A stretch of 64,000 nt of DNA from Caenimonas aquaedulcis (GTDB lineage Bacteria > Pseudomonadota > Gammaproteobacteria > Burkholderiales > Burkholderiaceae_C). Below are positions 37,406 through 47,200 of the stretch, one piece after another. Both the position numbers and the translations under genes were made by a program. The number at the start of each line of letters is the position of its first letter. The stretch's first letter is position 1. Under the pieces are notes generated by a model. It saw only the letters and a program-made list of their open reading frames with translations. It searched no databases and had not been told where the DNA came from. The stretch covers positions 3,624,618-3,688,617 of the forward strand of contig NZ_JADWYS010000001.1 in the NCBI RefSeq assembly GCF_015831345.1. Reading direction: 5' to 3'.

Positions 37406-37762
37406 ATGCCCTACATGTTGTTGATCCAGGAGCCCGTCGGCCAGCGCGCGACGCGCACCCAGGCCGAAGGCGAGGCGGTGTTCGCGCGCATGCTCCGGTT
37501 CGCGGACGAGCTGAAGACGCGCGGGGTGCTGCGCGGCGTCGAATCGCTGAGCTCGCCCCGCGAAGGCGCCGCGCGCGTCCAGGTGCGGGGCGGTAAGGCG
37601 CAGGTGCTGGACGGACCCTTCGCCGAAGCCAAGGAAATGGTGGGCGGCTTCTTCCTGGTGGATGTGGCGACGCGCGAAGAAGCGGTCGCCATCGCGCGCG
37701 AGTGCCCCGCCGCCGAATGGGCCACGGTCGAAGTGCGCGCCACCGGCCCCTGCTACACCTGA
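37406..37762 (+). CDS. YCII/DGPF-domain protein (first copy)
   Basis: 118 residues. The ferredoxin-like YCII fold has the signature 'VLDGPFAEAKEMVGGFFLVD' at about residues 68-88. DGPF proteins have no firm biochemical role but are the standard neighbours of ECF42-type sigma factors, two genes downstream. It is preceded by an 'AGGAG' ribosome site. Sequence differs substantially from the second copy at 37870, so the pair is an old duplication. Confidence 0.88.
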   Translation: MPYMLLIQEPVGQRATRTQAEGEAVFARMLRFADELKTRGVLRGVESLSSPREGAARVQVRGGKAQVLDGPFAEAKEMVGGFFLVDVATREEAVAIARECPAAEWATVEVRATGPCYT

Positions 37763-37869
37763 ATGCAAAGTGGGGGGCGCCTGTCGATTTGCCGCCCCGC
37801 CCTTCGTCGTATGAACAGGGACGCCATGCGAGTGGCACCCCGGCGATTCATCCGCACAAGGAGCACCCC

Positions 37870-38292
37870 ATGAAATTCATGATCATCGTCAAGGCCACCG
37901 CCGATTCCGAAGCGGGTCGTTTCCCGCCGGACGCGGAGGCGCTGTTCCAGTCCATGGCCGCCTACCACGAAGACCTCACCAAGGCCGGCGTGCTGCTCGA
38001 CGCGGCGGGCCTGCAGCCCTCCAGCAAGGGCTGGCGTGTGCGCTACGAAGGCGGCAAGCGCCAGGTGGTGGACGGGCCTTTCGCCGAATCGAAGGAACTC
38101 ATCGCGGGCTACACGCTGATCCAGGTGCGCGACCGCGCCGAGGCGCTGGAATGGTCGCGCCGCTTCCCGAACCCGGTGGGCGAGAACCAGCCGGCCGAGA
38201 TCGAGGTGCGGCAGGTCTACGGGATGGAAGACTTCGAGCCGCACACGTCGCAGGCGACGCGGGACCGTTTCCAGAAGATCGGCATGGAATAG
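37870..38292 (+). CDS. YCII/DGPF-domain protein (second copy)
   Basis: 140 residues. It starts 'MKFMIIVKATADSEAG', has the signature 'VVDGPFAESKELIAGYTLI' and a C-terminal extension 'EIEVRQVYGMEDF'. It lies 16 bp before the ECF42-type sigma factor start and is likely cotranscribed with it. Probable target or partner of that regulator. The open frame upstream of 37870 is not conserved-looking. Confidence 0.88.
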   Translation: MKFMIIVKATADSEAGRFPPDAEALFQSMAAYHEDLTKAGVLLDAAGLQPSSKGWRVRYEGGKRQVVDGPFAESKELIAGYTLIQVRDRAEALEWSRRFPNPVGENQPAEIEVRQVYGMEDFEPHTSQATRDRFQKIGME

Positions 38293-38308
38293 GGGCCGCC
38301 CATTGAGC

Positions 38309-39574
38309 ATGCTGTCCCCCACCCATGAGGCCATCGCCGCCGTCTGGCGCATCGAGTCCGCGAAGATCGTCGCCGGCGTGGCGCGCATGGTGCGGGACGT
38401 GGGCCTCGCGGAGGAACTCGCGCAGGACGCGCTGGTCTCCGCCCTGGAGCACTGGCCCTCGGACGGCGTGCCCGACAACCCCGGCGCCTGGCTCATGCGC
38501 ACCGCCAAGAACAAGGCGCTGGACCGGCTGCGGCGCAACAGGAACCTCGACGAGAAGCTGGAGCAGCTGGGCCATGACCTCGAAGCGCAGGAGGCATTGA
38601 TCGTGCCCGACTTCGTGGATGCCCTGGACGAAGCGCGCGCCGACGAGATCGGCGACGACCTGCTGCGGCTCATCTTCACGGCGTGCCACCCGGTGCTGTC
38701 GACCGAGGCGCGCGTGGCGCTGACGCTCAAGCTCCTCGGCGGGCTCACCACGCACGAAATCGCGCGTGCGTACCTCGTGCCGGAGCCCACCATCGCGCAG
38801 CGCATCGTGCGCGCCAAGCGCACGCTGGGGGAGGCGAAGGTGCCCTTCGAGTTGCCCCGCGGGGACGACCTCGGGGAGCGTCTCGCCTCCGTGCTCGAGG
38901 TCGTCTACCTCGTCTTCAACGAAGGCTACACGGCCACCGCCGGGGAAGACTGGATGCGCCCCGCGCTGTGCGACGAGGCGCTGCGGCTCGCCCGCATGCT
39001 CGCCGAACTCGCGCCCGCGCAGCCGGAAGTCCACGGCCTCGTCGCCTTGCTGGAGCTGCAGTCGTCCCGCGCCAAGGCGCGTGTCGATGCGAAGGGCGAT
39101 CCCGTCCTGCTGATGGAGCAGGACCGCGCGCGGTGGGACCGCCTGCTCATCCGGCGCGGGCTCGTCGCGCTGGAGCGCGCGGAGAAGCTCGGCGGTGCGC
39201 TCGGGCCGTATGCGCTGCAGGCGGCCATCGCGGCCTGCCACGCGCGCGCCGCGACGGCGCAGCAGACGGACTGGAATCGCATCGCCGCGCTCTACGACGC
39301 GCTGGCGCAACTCGCGCCTTCGCCCGTGGTGGAGCTCAACCGGGCCGTCGCCGTCGGCATGGCGTTCGGGCCGGCTGCGGGGCTGGAGATCGTCGATGCC
39401 TTGCAGGCGGACAAGTCGCTGCGCAACTACCAGTGGCTCCCCAGCGTGCGCGGCGACCTGCTCGCGAAGCTCGGCCGCGCCGACGAGGCCCGCGAGGAAT
39501 TCAAGCGCGCCGCCGCGCTGGCGGGCAATGCGCGCGAAAAGGAACTGCTGCTGGCCCGCGCCCGGGCTCTTTAG
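38309..39574 (+). CDS. ECF42-type RNA polymerase sigma factor with C-terminal TPR-like extension
   Basis: About 421 residues. Sigma region 2 ('VARMVRDVGLAEELAQDALVSALEHWP') and region 4 ('LTTHEIARAYLVPEPTIAQRIVRAKRTL') are followed by a ~230-residue helical extension (DUF6596/TPR-like) ending 'LGRADEAREEFKRAAALAGN'. This layout defines ECF42, which has no anti-sigma factor gene but sits beside DGPF genes, exactly as here. The extension is thought to be needed for activity. A TTG two codons upstream is an alternative start. Signal unknown. Confidence 0.92.
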   Translation: MLSPTHEAIAAVWRIESAKIVAGVARMVRDVGLAEELAQDALVSALEHWPSDGVPDNPGAWLMRTAKNKALDRLRRNRNLDEKLEQLGHDLEAQEALIVPDFVDALDEARADEIGDDLLRLIFTACHPVLSTEARVALTLKLLGGLTTHEIARAYLVPEPTIAQRIVRAKRTLGEAKVPFELPRGDDLGERLASVLEVVYLVFNEGYTATAGEDWMRPALCDEALRLARMLAELAPAQPEVHGLVALLELQSSRAKARVDAKGDPVLLMEQDRARWDRLLIRRGLVALERAEKLGGALGPYALQAAIAACHARAATAQQTDWNRIAALYDALAQLAPSPVVELNRAVAVGMAFGPAAGLEIVDALQADKSLRNYQWLPSVRGDLLAKLGRADEAREEFKRAAALAGNAREKELLLARARAL

Positions 39575-39692
39575 GCCAGCCCATCCGTCGGAAACCGCCG
39601 ACACCTGCGCGGCGCGCTCTCCCACGCAAGCTCAGCCACGTCGGACGTAGCCTACGAAGGCGTATCGCATCCCCGCGATTCCAGGAGACGAC

Positions 39693-42098
39693 ATGACCCA
39701 CAAGACGCTGCGCCAGCGCTTCGCCCCCACGATCCTCGCTGCATTGCTCGCCATCGGCGGCATCGCACTGGCCGACCCTCCTTCGCGCGTCGCGCGGCTT
39801 TCCTACCTGAGCGGAGCCTCCAGCTTCTCTCCCGGCGGCGAGCGCGACTGGGTGCGCGCCAACATCAACCGGCCGATGGTGACGGGCGACCGCCTGTGGG
39901 TGGAGAACGGCGCACGCGCCGAGCTGCAGCTCGGGTCCACCGCGATCCGCGTGGGCGGCGCGACCAGCCTCACGCTGCTCAACATCGACGACCGCACCGC
40001 GCAGGTCCAGCTCACGCAGGGCACCCTCAGCATCCGCGTGCGCAAGCTCGACCGCAACCAGGTGGTGGAGATCGACACGCCCAACCTCGCCTATTCCATC
40101 AAGGCGCCGGGCACCTACCGCGTGGTGGTCGATCCCGACGGCCGCGCGACGACCGTCTCCGTGCGTGGCGGCCTGGCCAATGTCTACGGCGAAGGCCGCG
40201 CCTTCATCGTGAAGGACAAGCAGACCTACCGCTTCTACGGCAACGGCCTGCGCGACTACGAAACCTATGCCGTGTGGCGGCAGGACGACCTCGACCGCTT
40301 CGCGGCCGAGCGCGACCGCCGCTGGGATTCCTCGCCGTCGCGGCGCTATGTGTCTGCCGAAATGATCGGCTACGAGGACCTCGACCAGAACGGCACGTGG
40401 CGCAAGGTGAACGACTACGGCAACGTGTGGATCCCCAGCCGCGTGTCGCGCGACTGGGCGCCCTACCGCGACGGGCACTGGTCCTGGGTGGAGCCCTGGG
40501 GCTGGACCTGGGTCGATGACGCCGCGTGGGGCTTCGCGCCTTCGCACTACGGCCGCTGGGTCCACCTCGACATCGGCTGGGCCTGGGTGCCCGGCCCGGC
40601 GACGGTGCGGCCCGTGTACGCGCCCGCGCTCGTCGCCTTCGTCGGCGGCGACGGGCCGCGCGGCGGCGGCAATGTCGGCTGGTTCCCGCTCGCCCCGCGC
40701 GAGGTGTACCGGCCGTCCTACGCCGTGAGCCGCGAGTACTTCACCAATGTGAACACCAGCAACACCTACATCAGCAACCGCACGGTGATCGTCAACCAGT
40801 ACAACGCGCCGCCGCCGGCGAACGTGACGTACGTGAACCAGGGCGTGCCCGGCGCCGTGGTGGCGATGCTCGCCGCCGCCTTCGCGCAGTCGCGCCCGGT
40901 GGAGCGCGAGCGCGTGCAGGTGACGCGCGAGATGTTCTCGAGCGGGCCGCCGCGCGCCGTGGCGAATGTCGCGCCCTCGCGCACCAGCATCGTCGGTGGC
41001 GCACCCGCGCAGGCCGCCAAGCCGCCGGAAGCCGCGCAGACGCGTCCTGTCGTCGCGCAAGTGAAGCCGCCGCCCCCGCCCGTCGCCTTCGAGGTCCGCC
41101 AGAAGACCATCGCCGACAACACCGGCAAGCCGCATGACGCGGCCGCGGTGGCCGCGGTGAAGCCTGCGTCGCCCGCGCCTGCCGCAGTGGCCCCGCCGAT
41201 CACCGTCGTGCCGCCGGTCGCGGCCGTCGCGGCGCCGCCCAAGCCCGCGAGTGCGCCGATGCCCGCGGCCGGAGCGTCCGCGCCGCAGGCGCCTGCGTCC
41301 GCACCGGGCACACCCCCGCCACCCGCGAGGACCGCGTCGCAGCCTGCCGCTGCCACACCGCCCACCCCCCCCGCGCCCGCCACGCCGGCGACCCCGCCTG
41401 CGCCGCCCGCCCGCGCTTCCGCGCCCGCGCCGATGGTGCCGCCGGTCCAGTCCGCCGCGCCGGCTCCTGCGCCCACGCCGGCCCCCCGTGCGGCGGCGCC
41501 TGCACCGACACCCGCGCCGGCTCCGGCGCCCACACCGGCTCCTGCGCCGGCACCCGCGGCCGCACCGACACCGCCGCAGGCTGCGCCGGGCGCGAGCGGG
41601 CCGGGACGCGGCCGCGAGCAGCGTTCGGAAGAAAGGTCGCGCGAAGAGCGTGGCGCACGGCCGGGTGCATCGGCCGGCGGTCGCCCGGCATTGACGCCGC
41701 CGCCTGCGGCCGCGCCCGCACCGGGGCCAACGCCGGCACCGGCACCGGCGGCTGCACCCACGCCGACGCCTGCGCCTGCACCCACGCCTGCACCGGCGCG
41801 GCCCACGCCGCCTGCCGTGACGCCGCCTGCGCCGGAAGCCTCACGCCCGCAGCCGCCCGCAGCCCGCAACACGCCGCCGCAGCCGCCCGCCGCGGAGGCG
41901 CGTCCTGCCGACTCGCGTCCGGCTGCACCGCCCGCCGCACCGCAAGCGCCCAACGCGCGCTCCGGCCCGCCGGCTCAGCCGCCCGCGGCCGGTGCGTCGG
42001 AGACGCGCACGCCGCGCGGCTTCGGCCGCCGCGAAGCGGCGAGCGAGGCGCGGCGCGAGGCCGCCAGCGAAGCGCGGGGCGAGGGCCGCAAGCCCTGA
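39693..42098 (+). CDS. FecR/DUF6600 exported protein with very long Pro/Ala-rich tail
   Basis: 801 residues. A signal peptide at 1-27 ('ILAALLAIGGIALA') precedes a FecR-like beta domain (about 30-180, 'GDRLWVENGARAELQLG', 'LTQGTLSIRVR') and a Trp-rich DUF6600 part (about 215-370, 'HWSWVEPWGWTWVDDAAWGFAP'). From about residue 440 to the end the sequence is almost only Pro, Ala, Thr, Ser and Arg ('APAPTPAPAP'-like), consistent with an unstructured periplasm- or wall-spanning linker. The last 45 residues are Arg/Glu/Ala-rich. FecR domains normally sense or anchor; function here is unknown. Confidence 0.85.
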   Translation: MTHKTLRQRFAPTILAALLAIGGIALADPPSRVARLSYLSGASSFSPGGERDWVRANINRPMVTGDRLWVENGARAELQLGSTAIRVGGATSLTLLNIDDRTAQVQLTQGTLSIRVRKLDRNQVVEIDTPNLAYSIKAPGTYRVVVDPDGRATTVSVRGGLANVYGEGRAFIVKDKQTYRFYGNGLRDYETYAVWRQDDLDRFAAERDRRWDSSPSRRYVSAEMIGYEDLDQNGTWRKVNDYGNVWIPSRVSRDWAPYRDGHWSWVEPWGWTWVDDAAWGFAPSHYGRWVHLDIGWAWVPGPATVRPVYAPALVAFVGGDGPRGGGNVGWFPLAPREVYRPSYAVSREYFTNVNTSNTYISNRTVIVNQYNAPPPANVTYVNQGVPGAVVAMLAAAFAQSRPVERERVQVTREMFSSGPPRAVANVAPSRTSIVGGAPAQAAKPPEAAQTRPVVAQVKPPPPPVAFEVRQKTIADNTGKPHDAAAVAAVKPASPAPAAVAPPITVVPPVAAVAAPPKPASAPMPAAGASAPQAPASAPGTPPPPARTASQPAAATPPTPPAPATPATPPAPPARASAPAPMVPPVQSAAPAPAPTPAPRAAAPAPTPAPAPAPTPAPAPAPAAAPTPPQAAPGASGPGRGREQRSEERSREERGARPGASAGGRPALTPPPAAAPAPGPTPAPAPAAAPTPTPAPAPTPAPARPTPPAVTPPAPEASRPQPPAARNTPPQPPAAEARPADSRPAAPPAAPQAPNARSGPPAQPPAAGASETRTPRGFGRREAASEARREAASEARGEGRKP

Positions 42099-42653
42099 TC
42101 AGGACTTCGTGTGCTGCTTGACGAAGGCGGCGTACTTGTCCATCCACGACTTGAGGAACTTCTGCGTCGCCTCGACGCCGATGTTCCCCTTGTCGTCCAG
42201 CAGGCCTTCCTTGTTCTGGATGAAGGCTTCGGGCTGGCCGAGCGTCGGCACGTCCAGGTAGGCGAGCACGTTGCGCAGGTGCTGCTGCGCGAGTGCCGTC
42301 CCGATCGCGCCGGATGAAATGCCGATCACGCCCGCGGGCTTGCCCGCCCACACGCTCTGGCCGTAAGGCCGCGAGCCGTGGTCGATCGCGTTCTTCAACA
42401 GGCCCGGGATCGAGCGGTTGTATTCCGGCGTGACGAACAGCAGGCCGGCCGCCGAAGCGATCTCGCCCTTGAAGCGCTTCACCGCCTCCCCGTGATCCTT
42501 CTCCAGGTCCTGGTTGAAATTGGGCAGGTCGTCGATGCGGACGTGCTCGAAGCTGAAGTCCTGCGGGCCCTGCGCTGCCAGCGCGAGCGCGAGCTTGCGG
42601 TTGAGGGAGTCGTTGCGGATGCTGCCGACGATGACGGCGATCTTGGGGCTCAT
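42099..42653 (-). CDS. NADPH-dependent FMN reductase family protein
   Basis: 184 residues, flavodoxin-like fold. 'AVIVGSIRNDSLNRKLA' binds FMN phosphate and 'VTPEYNRSIPGLLKNAIDHGSRP' is the family signature. It reduces FMN or quinones/azo compounds with NADPH (SsuE/ChrR/YieF class). The start is at 42653; an upstream extension is not homologous. Its stop abuts the convergent DUF6600 gene as TGATCA. Confidence 0.9.
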   Translation of the reverse strand: MSPKIAVIVGSIRNDSLNRKLALALAAQGPQDFSFEHVRIDDLPNFNQDLEKDHGEAVKRFKGEIASAAGLLFVTPEYNRSIPGLLKNAIDHGSRPYGQSVWAGKPAGVIGISSGAIGTALAQQHLRNVLAYLDVPTLGQPEAFIQNKEGLLDDKGNIGVEATQKFLKSWMDKYAAFVKQHTKS

Positions 42654-42828
42654 GGTGTTCCTGCAGATAGGTGATGCGGGGCCTGCCATCGTCGCCCAGA
42701 TTCGCGACGCGTGGTGGTCTATTTGTCCTTGCACGTACGGATGTGCTGGACGCGGCGGCTTCCTACGAGCCCGCGCCGCGCGCGTTCGTACGATGGGGGT
42801 TCACATGCACACACCGGAGAAGAACGAC

Positions 42829-43098
42829 ATGCGCGACAGCGACTATCCGCAGCCGAGCACGCTGCAAAAGATCAAGGACTACGACGACGCCCGCGAGGGC
42901 GTGCCCGGCGAGCACTGGATGGTGCTGGGCGCCGGCCTGGGCGCCTGGCTGCTCACGCGCCGCCATCCGTCGATGATGGTCCGCACGCTGGGCCTCATGG
43001 CGGGCACCGCCCTCGTGGGACGCGCGGCGAGCGGCCGCGACGGCGTGAGCAAGCTGCTGCGCTACCTGCCGGTGGGCGGCGGCATCGCGCGCCGCTGA
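42829..43098 (+). CDS. Small two-helix membrane protein of unknown function
   Basis: 89 residues from the ATG at 42829, chosen because GGAG lies 10 bases upstream; ATGs at 42805 and 42793 are also in frame. A polar N-terminus ('DSDYPQPSTLQKIKDYDDAR') precedes two hydrophobic segments ('HWMVLGAGLGAWLLTRR' and 'VRTLGLMAGTALVG') and a basic C-terminus. I do not recognise the family. Its stop abuts the stop of the convergent gene at 43099 (TGATCA). Confidence 0.7.
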   Translation: MRDSDYPQPSTLQKIKDYDDAREGVPGEHWMVLGAGLGAWLLTRRHPSMMVRTLGLMAGTALVGRAASGRDGVSKLLRYLPVGGGIARR

Positions 43099-43794
43099 TC
43101 AGCCGAGCACGATGACGCGGGCACGCGGCACGTCGGTGAACGGGTCGTAGCCCATCAGTCCCGCGCGAAACTCCGCCTCCAGCGAGGCGGCGATCCGCTT
43201 TCGCTGCTCCTCGTCCGCGCCTTCCATCCGCCGCTCGAGCTCCGGTTCCAGCCGCACGGTGATGGGCGTGGCCATCTCGCTCGCCGCGCCGGCATGCCGC
43301 GCCACGGCCCAGGAAATGGCGAGCGTGCCGCTCGGCAGCTGGATCGCCTGCGCGTGCTGCGGAAAGAGGTGCCGCACCACGTCCCAGATGGCCGCACGCG
43401 CGGGATCCATCGCGTCCGGCTCGGGCGCGCCGCGTTCGGTTTCGCGCAGCCAGGAAATCGCCTCCCTTCTCGTGGCGAACACTTTCAGCCGCAAGCCCCG
43501 CGCCTGGGCGATCGCCTCGCTCGAGCGGGTGATCCGCTCGGCCGGCACCACCGACGCGACCCGGGTGAGGTGCGAGAGCGAGCGCACGACCTGCTCGCCC
43601 AGCTGCATCTGCCCGGCCACATGCGGCATGCCGTCGATGCCGGACAGGTCGAACAGCAGGCGATCGTCGCCGTGGTCGCGGGTGAGGGTACCCACGCGAT
43701 CGATCACGGCGAGCAGCTGCTCCAGGTCGAGCTTTCCGTCGAGCACGACGTCCAGGTAGTCGCGCAGGCGCACCAGGCGCACCTCCATGGTCAT
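43099..43794 (-). CDS. STAS/SpoIIAA-like-fold protein with an extra C-terminal segment, unknown function
   Basis: 231 residues. The first ~120 look like a SpoIIAA/STAS-type alpha/beta domain ('LVRLRDYLDVVLDGKLDLEQLL', 'RLLFDLSGIDGMP', 'VASVVPAERITRSSEAIAQARGLRLKVFATRREAISWL'), a fold used in partner-switching regulation. The last ~90 residues are a separate acidic/basic helical part ('VRLEPELERRMEGADEEQRKRIAASLEAEFRAGL'). I can assign no function. It is followed by a GNAT-family gene in the same direction upstream (start to stop 4 bp), so the two are cotranscribed. Confidence 0.65.
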   Translation of the reverse strand: MTMEVRLVRLRDYLDVVLDGKLDLEQLLAVIDRVGTLTRDHGDDRLLFDLSGIDGMPHVAGQMQLGEQVVRSLSHLTRVASVVPAERITRSSEAIAQARGLRLKVFATRREAISWLRETERGAPEPDAMDPARAAIWDVVRHLFPQHAQAIQLPSGTLAISWAVARHAGAASEMATPITVRLEPELERRMEGADEEQRKRIAASLEAEFRAGLMGYDPFTDVPRARVIVLG

Positions 43795-43798
43795 GGCC

Positions 43799-44107
43799 TC
43801 AGCGCTCCATCGCGCTGCGGCCCCGCTCGCCCAGGATGTCCTGCTCCTGCGGGTGCTTGCGCAGGTAGCCCGCCATGAAGCTGCAGACCGGGATGGCCTC
43901 GAGGCCCCGCCTGCGGACTTCCTCGAAAGCTGATTTCGCGATCCGCGAACCGAGGCCCTGGCCCTCGTATTCCTTCAGCACCTCGGTGTGCACGAAGGTG
44001 ATGGTGCCGCCCCCCAGCGTGTAGTCCGCGTGCGCGGCGAGTGCACCCCCGTGGCGCAGCTCGAACCGGTGCGCGGCGGGGTTGTCGGTGAAGCTGAAAT
44101 CGTCCAT
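43799..44107 (-). CDS. Small GNAT-family N-acetyltransferase (YjdJ/COG2388-like)
   Basis: 102 residues. The short GNAT form has 'ITFVHTEVLKEYEGQGLGSRIAKSAFEEVRRRGL' with the acetyl-CoA loop 'GQGLGS', then 'AIPVCSFMAGYLRKHP', a conserved Cys-x-Phe-x-x-x-Tyr motif. Such minimal acetyltransferases have poorly known substrates. First of a two-gene minus-strand unit with the STAS-like gene; its start faces the RND operon start across 106 bp. Confidence 0.88.
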   Translation of the reverse strand: MDDFSFTDNPAAHRFELRHGGALAAHADYTLGGGTITFVHTEVLKEYEGQGLGSRIAKSAFEEVRRRGLEAIPVCSFMAGYLRKHPQEQDILGERGRSAMER

Positions 44108-44213
44108 CTGTACTTCTCGCTGGTGGGCTGCGGACCGGGCCTACTTTACACGCTGGAAACCGTACGCTCACGTATTATCCGCAAGGTCATTGTCCCGTCA
44201 GGCGGTCCCCCGG

Positions 44214-47200
44214 ATGTCCATGGTTTCGCTGGCGCTGCGGCGCCCCTACACGTTCATCGTGATGGCGATGCTCATCGTGCTCGCGACCCCGCTCGCGCTG
44301 CGCAACATGGCGACGGACATCTTCCCGGAAATCAACATCCCGGTGATCTCGATCATCTGGAACTACAACGGCCTGCCCGCCCAGGAGATGGGCCAGCGCA
44401 TCGCGTCGTCGAGCGAGCGCGGCCTCACCACCGTGGTGAGCGACATCGAGCACATCGAATCGACCTCGCTGCCGGGCATCAGCGTGATCAAGGTGTTCTT
44501 CCAGCCGGGCGCGAACATCCAGAACGCCATCGCCCAGACGGTGGCCTCGGTGCAGACGCAGGTGCGGCAGCTGCCCCCGGGCATCACGCCGCCGCTCGTC
44601 ATCAAGTACTCGGCCTCCAGCATCCCGGTGCTCCAGCTCGCGCTCTCCAGCGGCACGCTGCCCGAGCAGTCGGTATTCGACGCGGCGGTGAACACCTTGC
44701 GGCCGAGGCTCGTCACGGTGCCCGGCGTCGCGATCCCGTTCCCGTACGGCGGCAAGGTCAAGGTGATCTCGGTCGACCTCGACACGCAGGCGCTGCAGGC
44801 ACGCGGGCTGTCGCCCGCCGACGTGGTGAATGCGGTCAACACCCAGAACCTGATCCTGCCCTCCGGCACGGCCAAGCTCGGCGATACCGAATACACCGTG
44901 CGCATGAACGGCTCGCCCGAGGCGCTCGCGGGGCTGAACGACCTGCCCGTGCGCACCAGCGGCGGCGCCACCACCTACCTGCGCGACGTGGCCTACGTGC
45001 GCGACGGCTTCCAGCCGCAGACCAATGTGGTGCGCCAAGACGGCCAGCGGGGCGTGCTGCTGTCGGTGCTGAAGAACGGCGGCGCGTCCACGCTGGACAT
45101 CGTCTCCAACCTGCGCGCGATGCTGCCCATCGCCACGGCGCAGATGCCCGCGGACATCAAGGTGACGCCGCTTTTCGACCAGTCGATCTTCGTCACCGCC
45201 GCGATCAAGGGCGTGGTGGCCGAGGCCGTGATCGCGGCCGGCCTCACGGCGTTGATGGTGCTGCTGTTCCTGGGCAACTGGCGCAGCACGCTCATCATCG
45301 CCATCACCATTCCGCTGTCCATCCTCGCGTCCATCCTCGTGCTGTTCGCGCTCGGGGAGACGCTCAACATCATGACGCTGGGCGGCCTCGCGCTCTCGGT
45401 CGGCATCCTGGTGGACCAGGCGATCGTGACCATCGAGAACATCGAGCGGCACATGCACGAGGGGCGGACGCTGCTGGACGCGATCGAGGTCGGCGCGGGC
45501 GAGATCGGCGTGCCGGCCTTCGTCTCCACGCTGTGCATCTGCATCGTGTTCGTGCCGATGTTCTTCCTCTCCGGCGTCGCGCGCTACCTCTTCGTGCCGC
45601 TCGCCGAGGCGGTGGTGTTCGCGATGATCGCCTCCTACTTCCTCTCGCGCAGCCTCGTGCCCACGCTCGTGATGCTGATGACGAAGTCGCACGACGTGAA
45701 CGACGACGCGCCGGGCCCGCTGCGCAGGGTCTACCTCGCGTTCGACCGGCAGTTCGAGCGGCTGCGCGGCGCGTATGCGGTGCTGCTCACGTCGCTGCTC
45801 GCGCATCGCCGCAACTTCGGCCTGGCCTTCATGGCGTTCTGCGTGCTGTCCTGCCTGCTCGTGCCCCTGCTGGGACGGGATTTCTTCCCCACGGTGGATG
45901 CGGGCCAGATCCGCCTGCACATGCGCGCACCCACCGGCACGCGCATCGAGGAAACCGCGCGCCTGGCCGACCAGGTCGAGGCGGCGATCCGCGAGCTGAT
46001 CCCGCGCGAGGAGCTCGAAACGGTCCTGGACAACCTCGGTATCCCCAACAGCGGCATCAACCTCTCGTACAGCAACGCGGGGACCATCGGCACGCTCGAC
46101 GGCGAGATCCTCATGTCGCTGCGCGAAGGTCACCGGCCCACCGAGCATTGGGTCACGCTGCTGCGCGCGGAATTGCCCAAGCGCTTCCCCGGAGTGGAAT
46201 TCTTCTTCCAGCCCGCGGACATCGTCACGCAGATCCTGAACTTCGGCCTGCCCGCTGCCATCGACGTGCAGTTCACGGGCAACGACCTCGAGGGCAATGC
46301 GGCACTGGCCGCCGAACTGGTCAAGCGCGTGCGCGCGATCCCCGGCGCCGTCGATGCGCACCTGCACCAGCGCATGGACGGTCCCGCGCTCAGCCTCCAG
46401 ATGGACCGGACGCGCCTGCAGCAGCTCGGCCTGTCGGCCACGAACGTCGGGCAAAACGTGCTGATCGCGCTCTCGGGCAGTTCGCAGACCGCGCCCGCGT
46501 TCTGGCTCAATCCGCAGAACGGCGTGGTCTACAACATCGTGGTGCAGAGCCCGCAATACCAGCTCGACTCCATCGACTCGCTGCTCGGCATCCCCGTGGC
46601 GCCGGCCGGCGCGGGCGCGACCGGTTCGCCGCAACTGCTCGGCAATCTCGTGCAGGCGCAGCAGGGGCGGCAGCTGCCCATCGTCACGCGCTACAACATC
46701 GCGCCCGCGCTGGATGTCTACGTGAGCGTCCAGGGCACCGATCTCGCCAGCGTCGCCTCGGAGGTGCGCCGCATCGCCGACGAGATGAAGCCGAGGCTCA
46801 AGCGCGGCAACCAGATCGAACTGCGCGGCCAGGTGCAGACGATGCAGTCCTCCTTCGCCGGCCTCGGCCTGGGCCTCGCGATGGCGATCGTGCTGGTGTA
46901 CCTGCTGGTGGTGGTGAACTTCCAGTCCTGGATCGACGCCGCGATCATCATCGCGGCGCTGCCGGCCGCGCTCGCGGGCATCGCGTGGATCCTCTTCATC
47001 ACCGGCACGACGCTGAGCGTTCCCGCGCTGACGGGCGCGATCATGACGATGGGCGTCGCCACCGCCAACAGCATCCTGGTGATCGCCTTCGCGCGCCAGC
47101 AGCGCGATGAAGGCGTCGGGCCCCTGCAGGCCGCGCTGGACGCGGGCGCGACGCGCATCCGGCCCGTGCTGATGACGGCCCTCGCCATGATCATCGGCAT

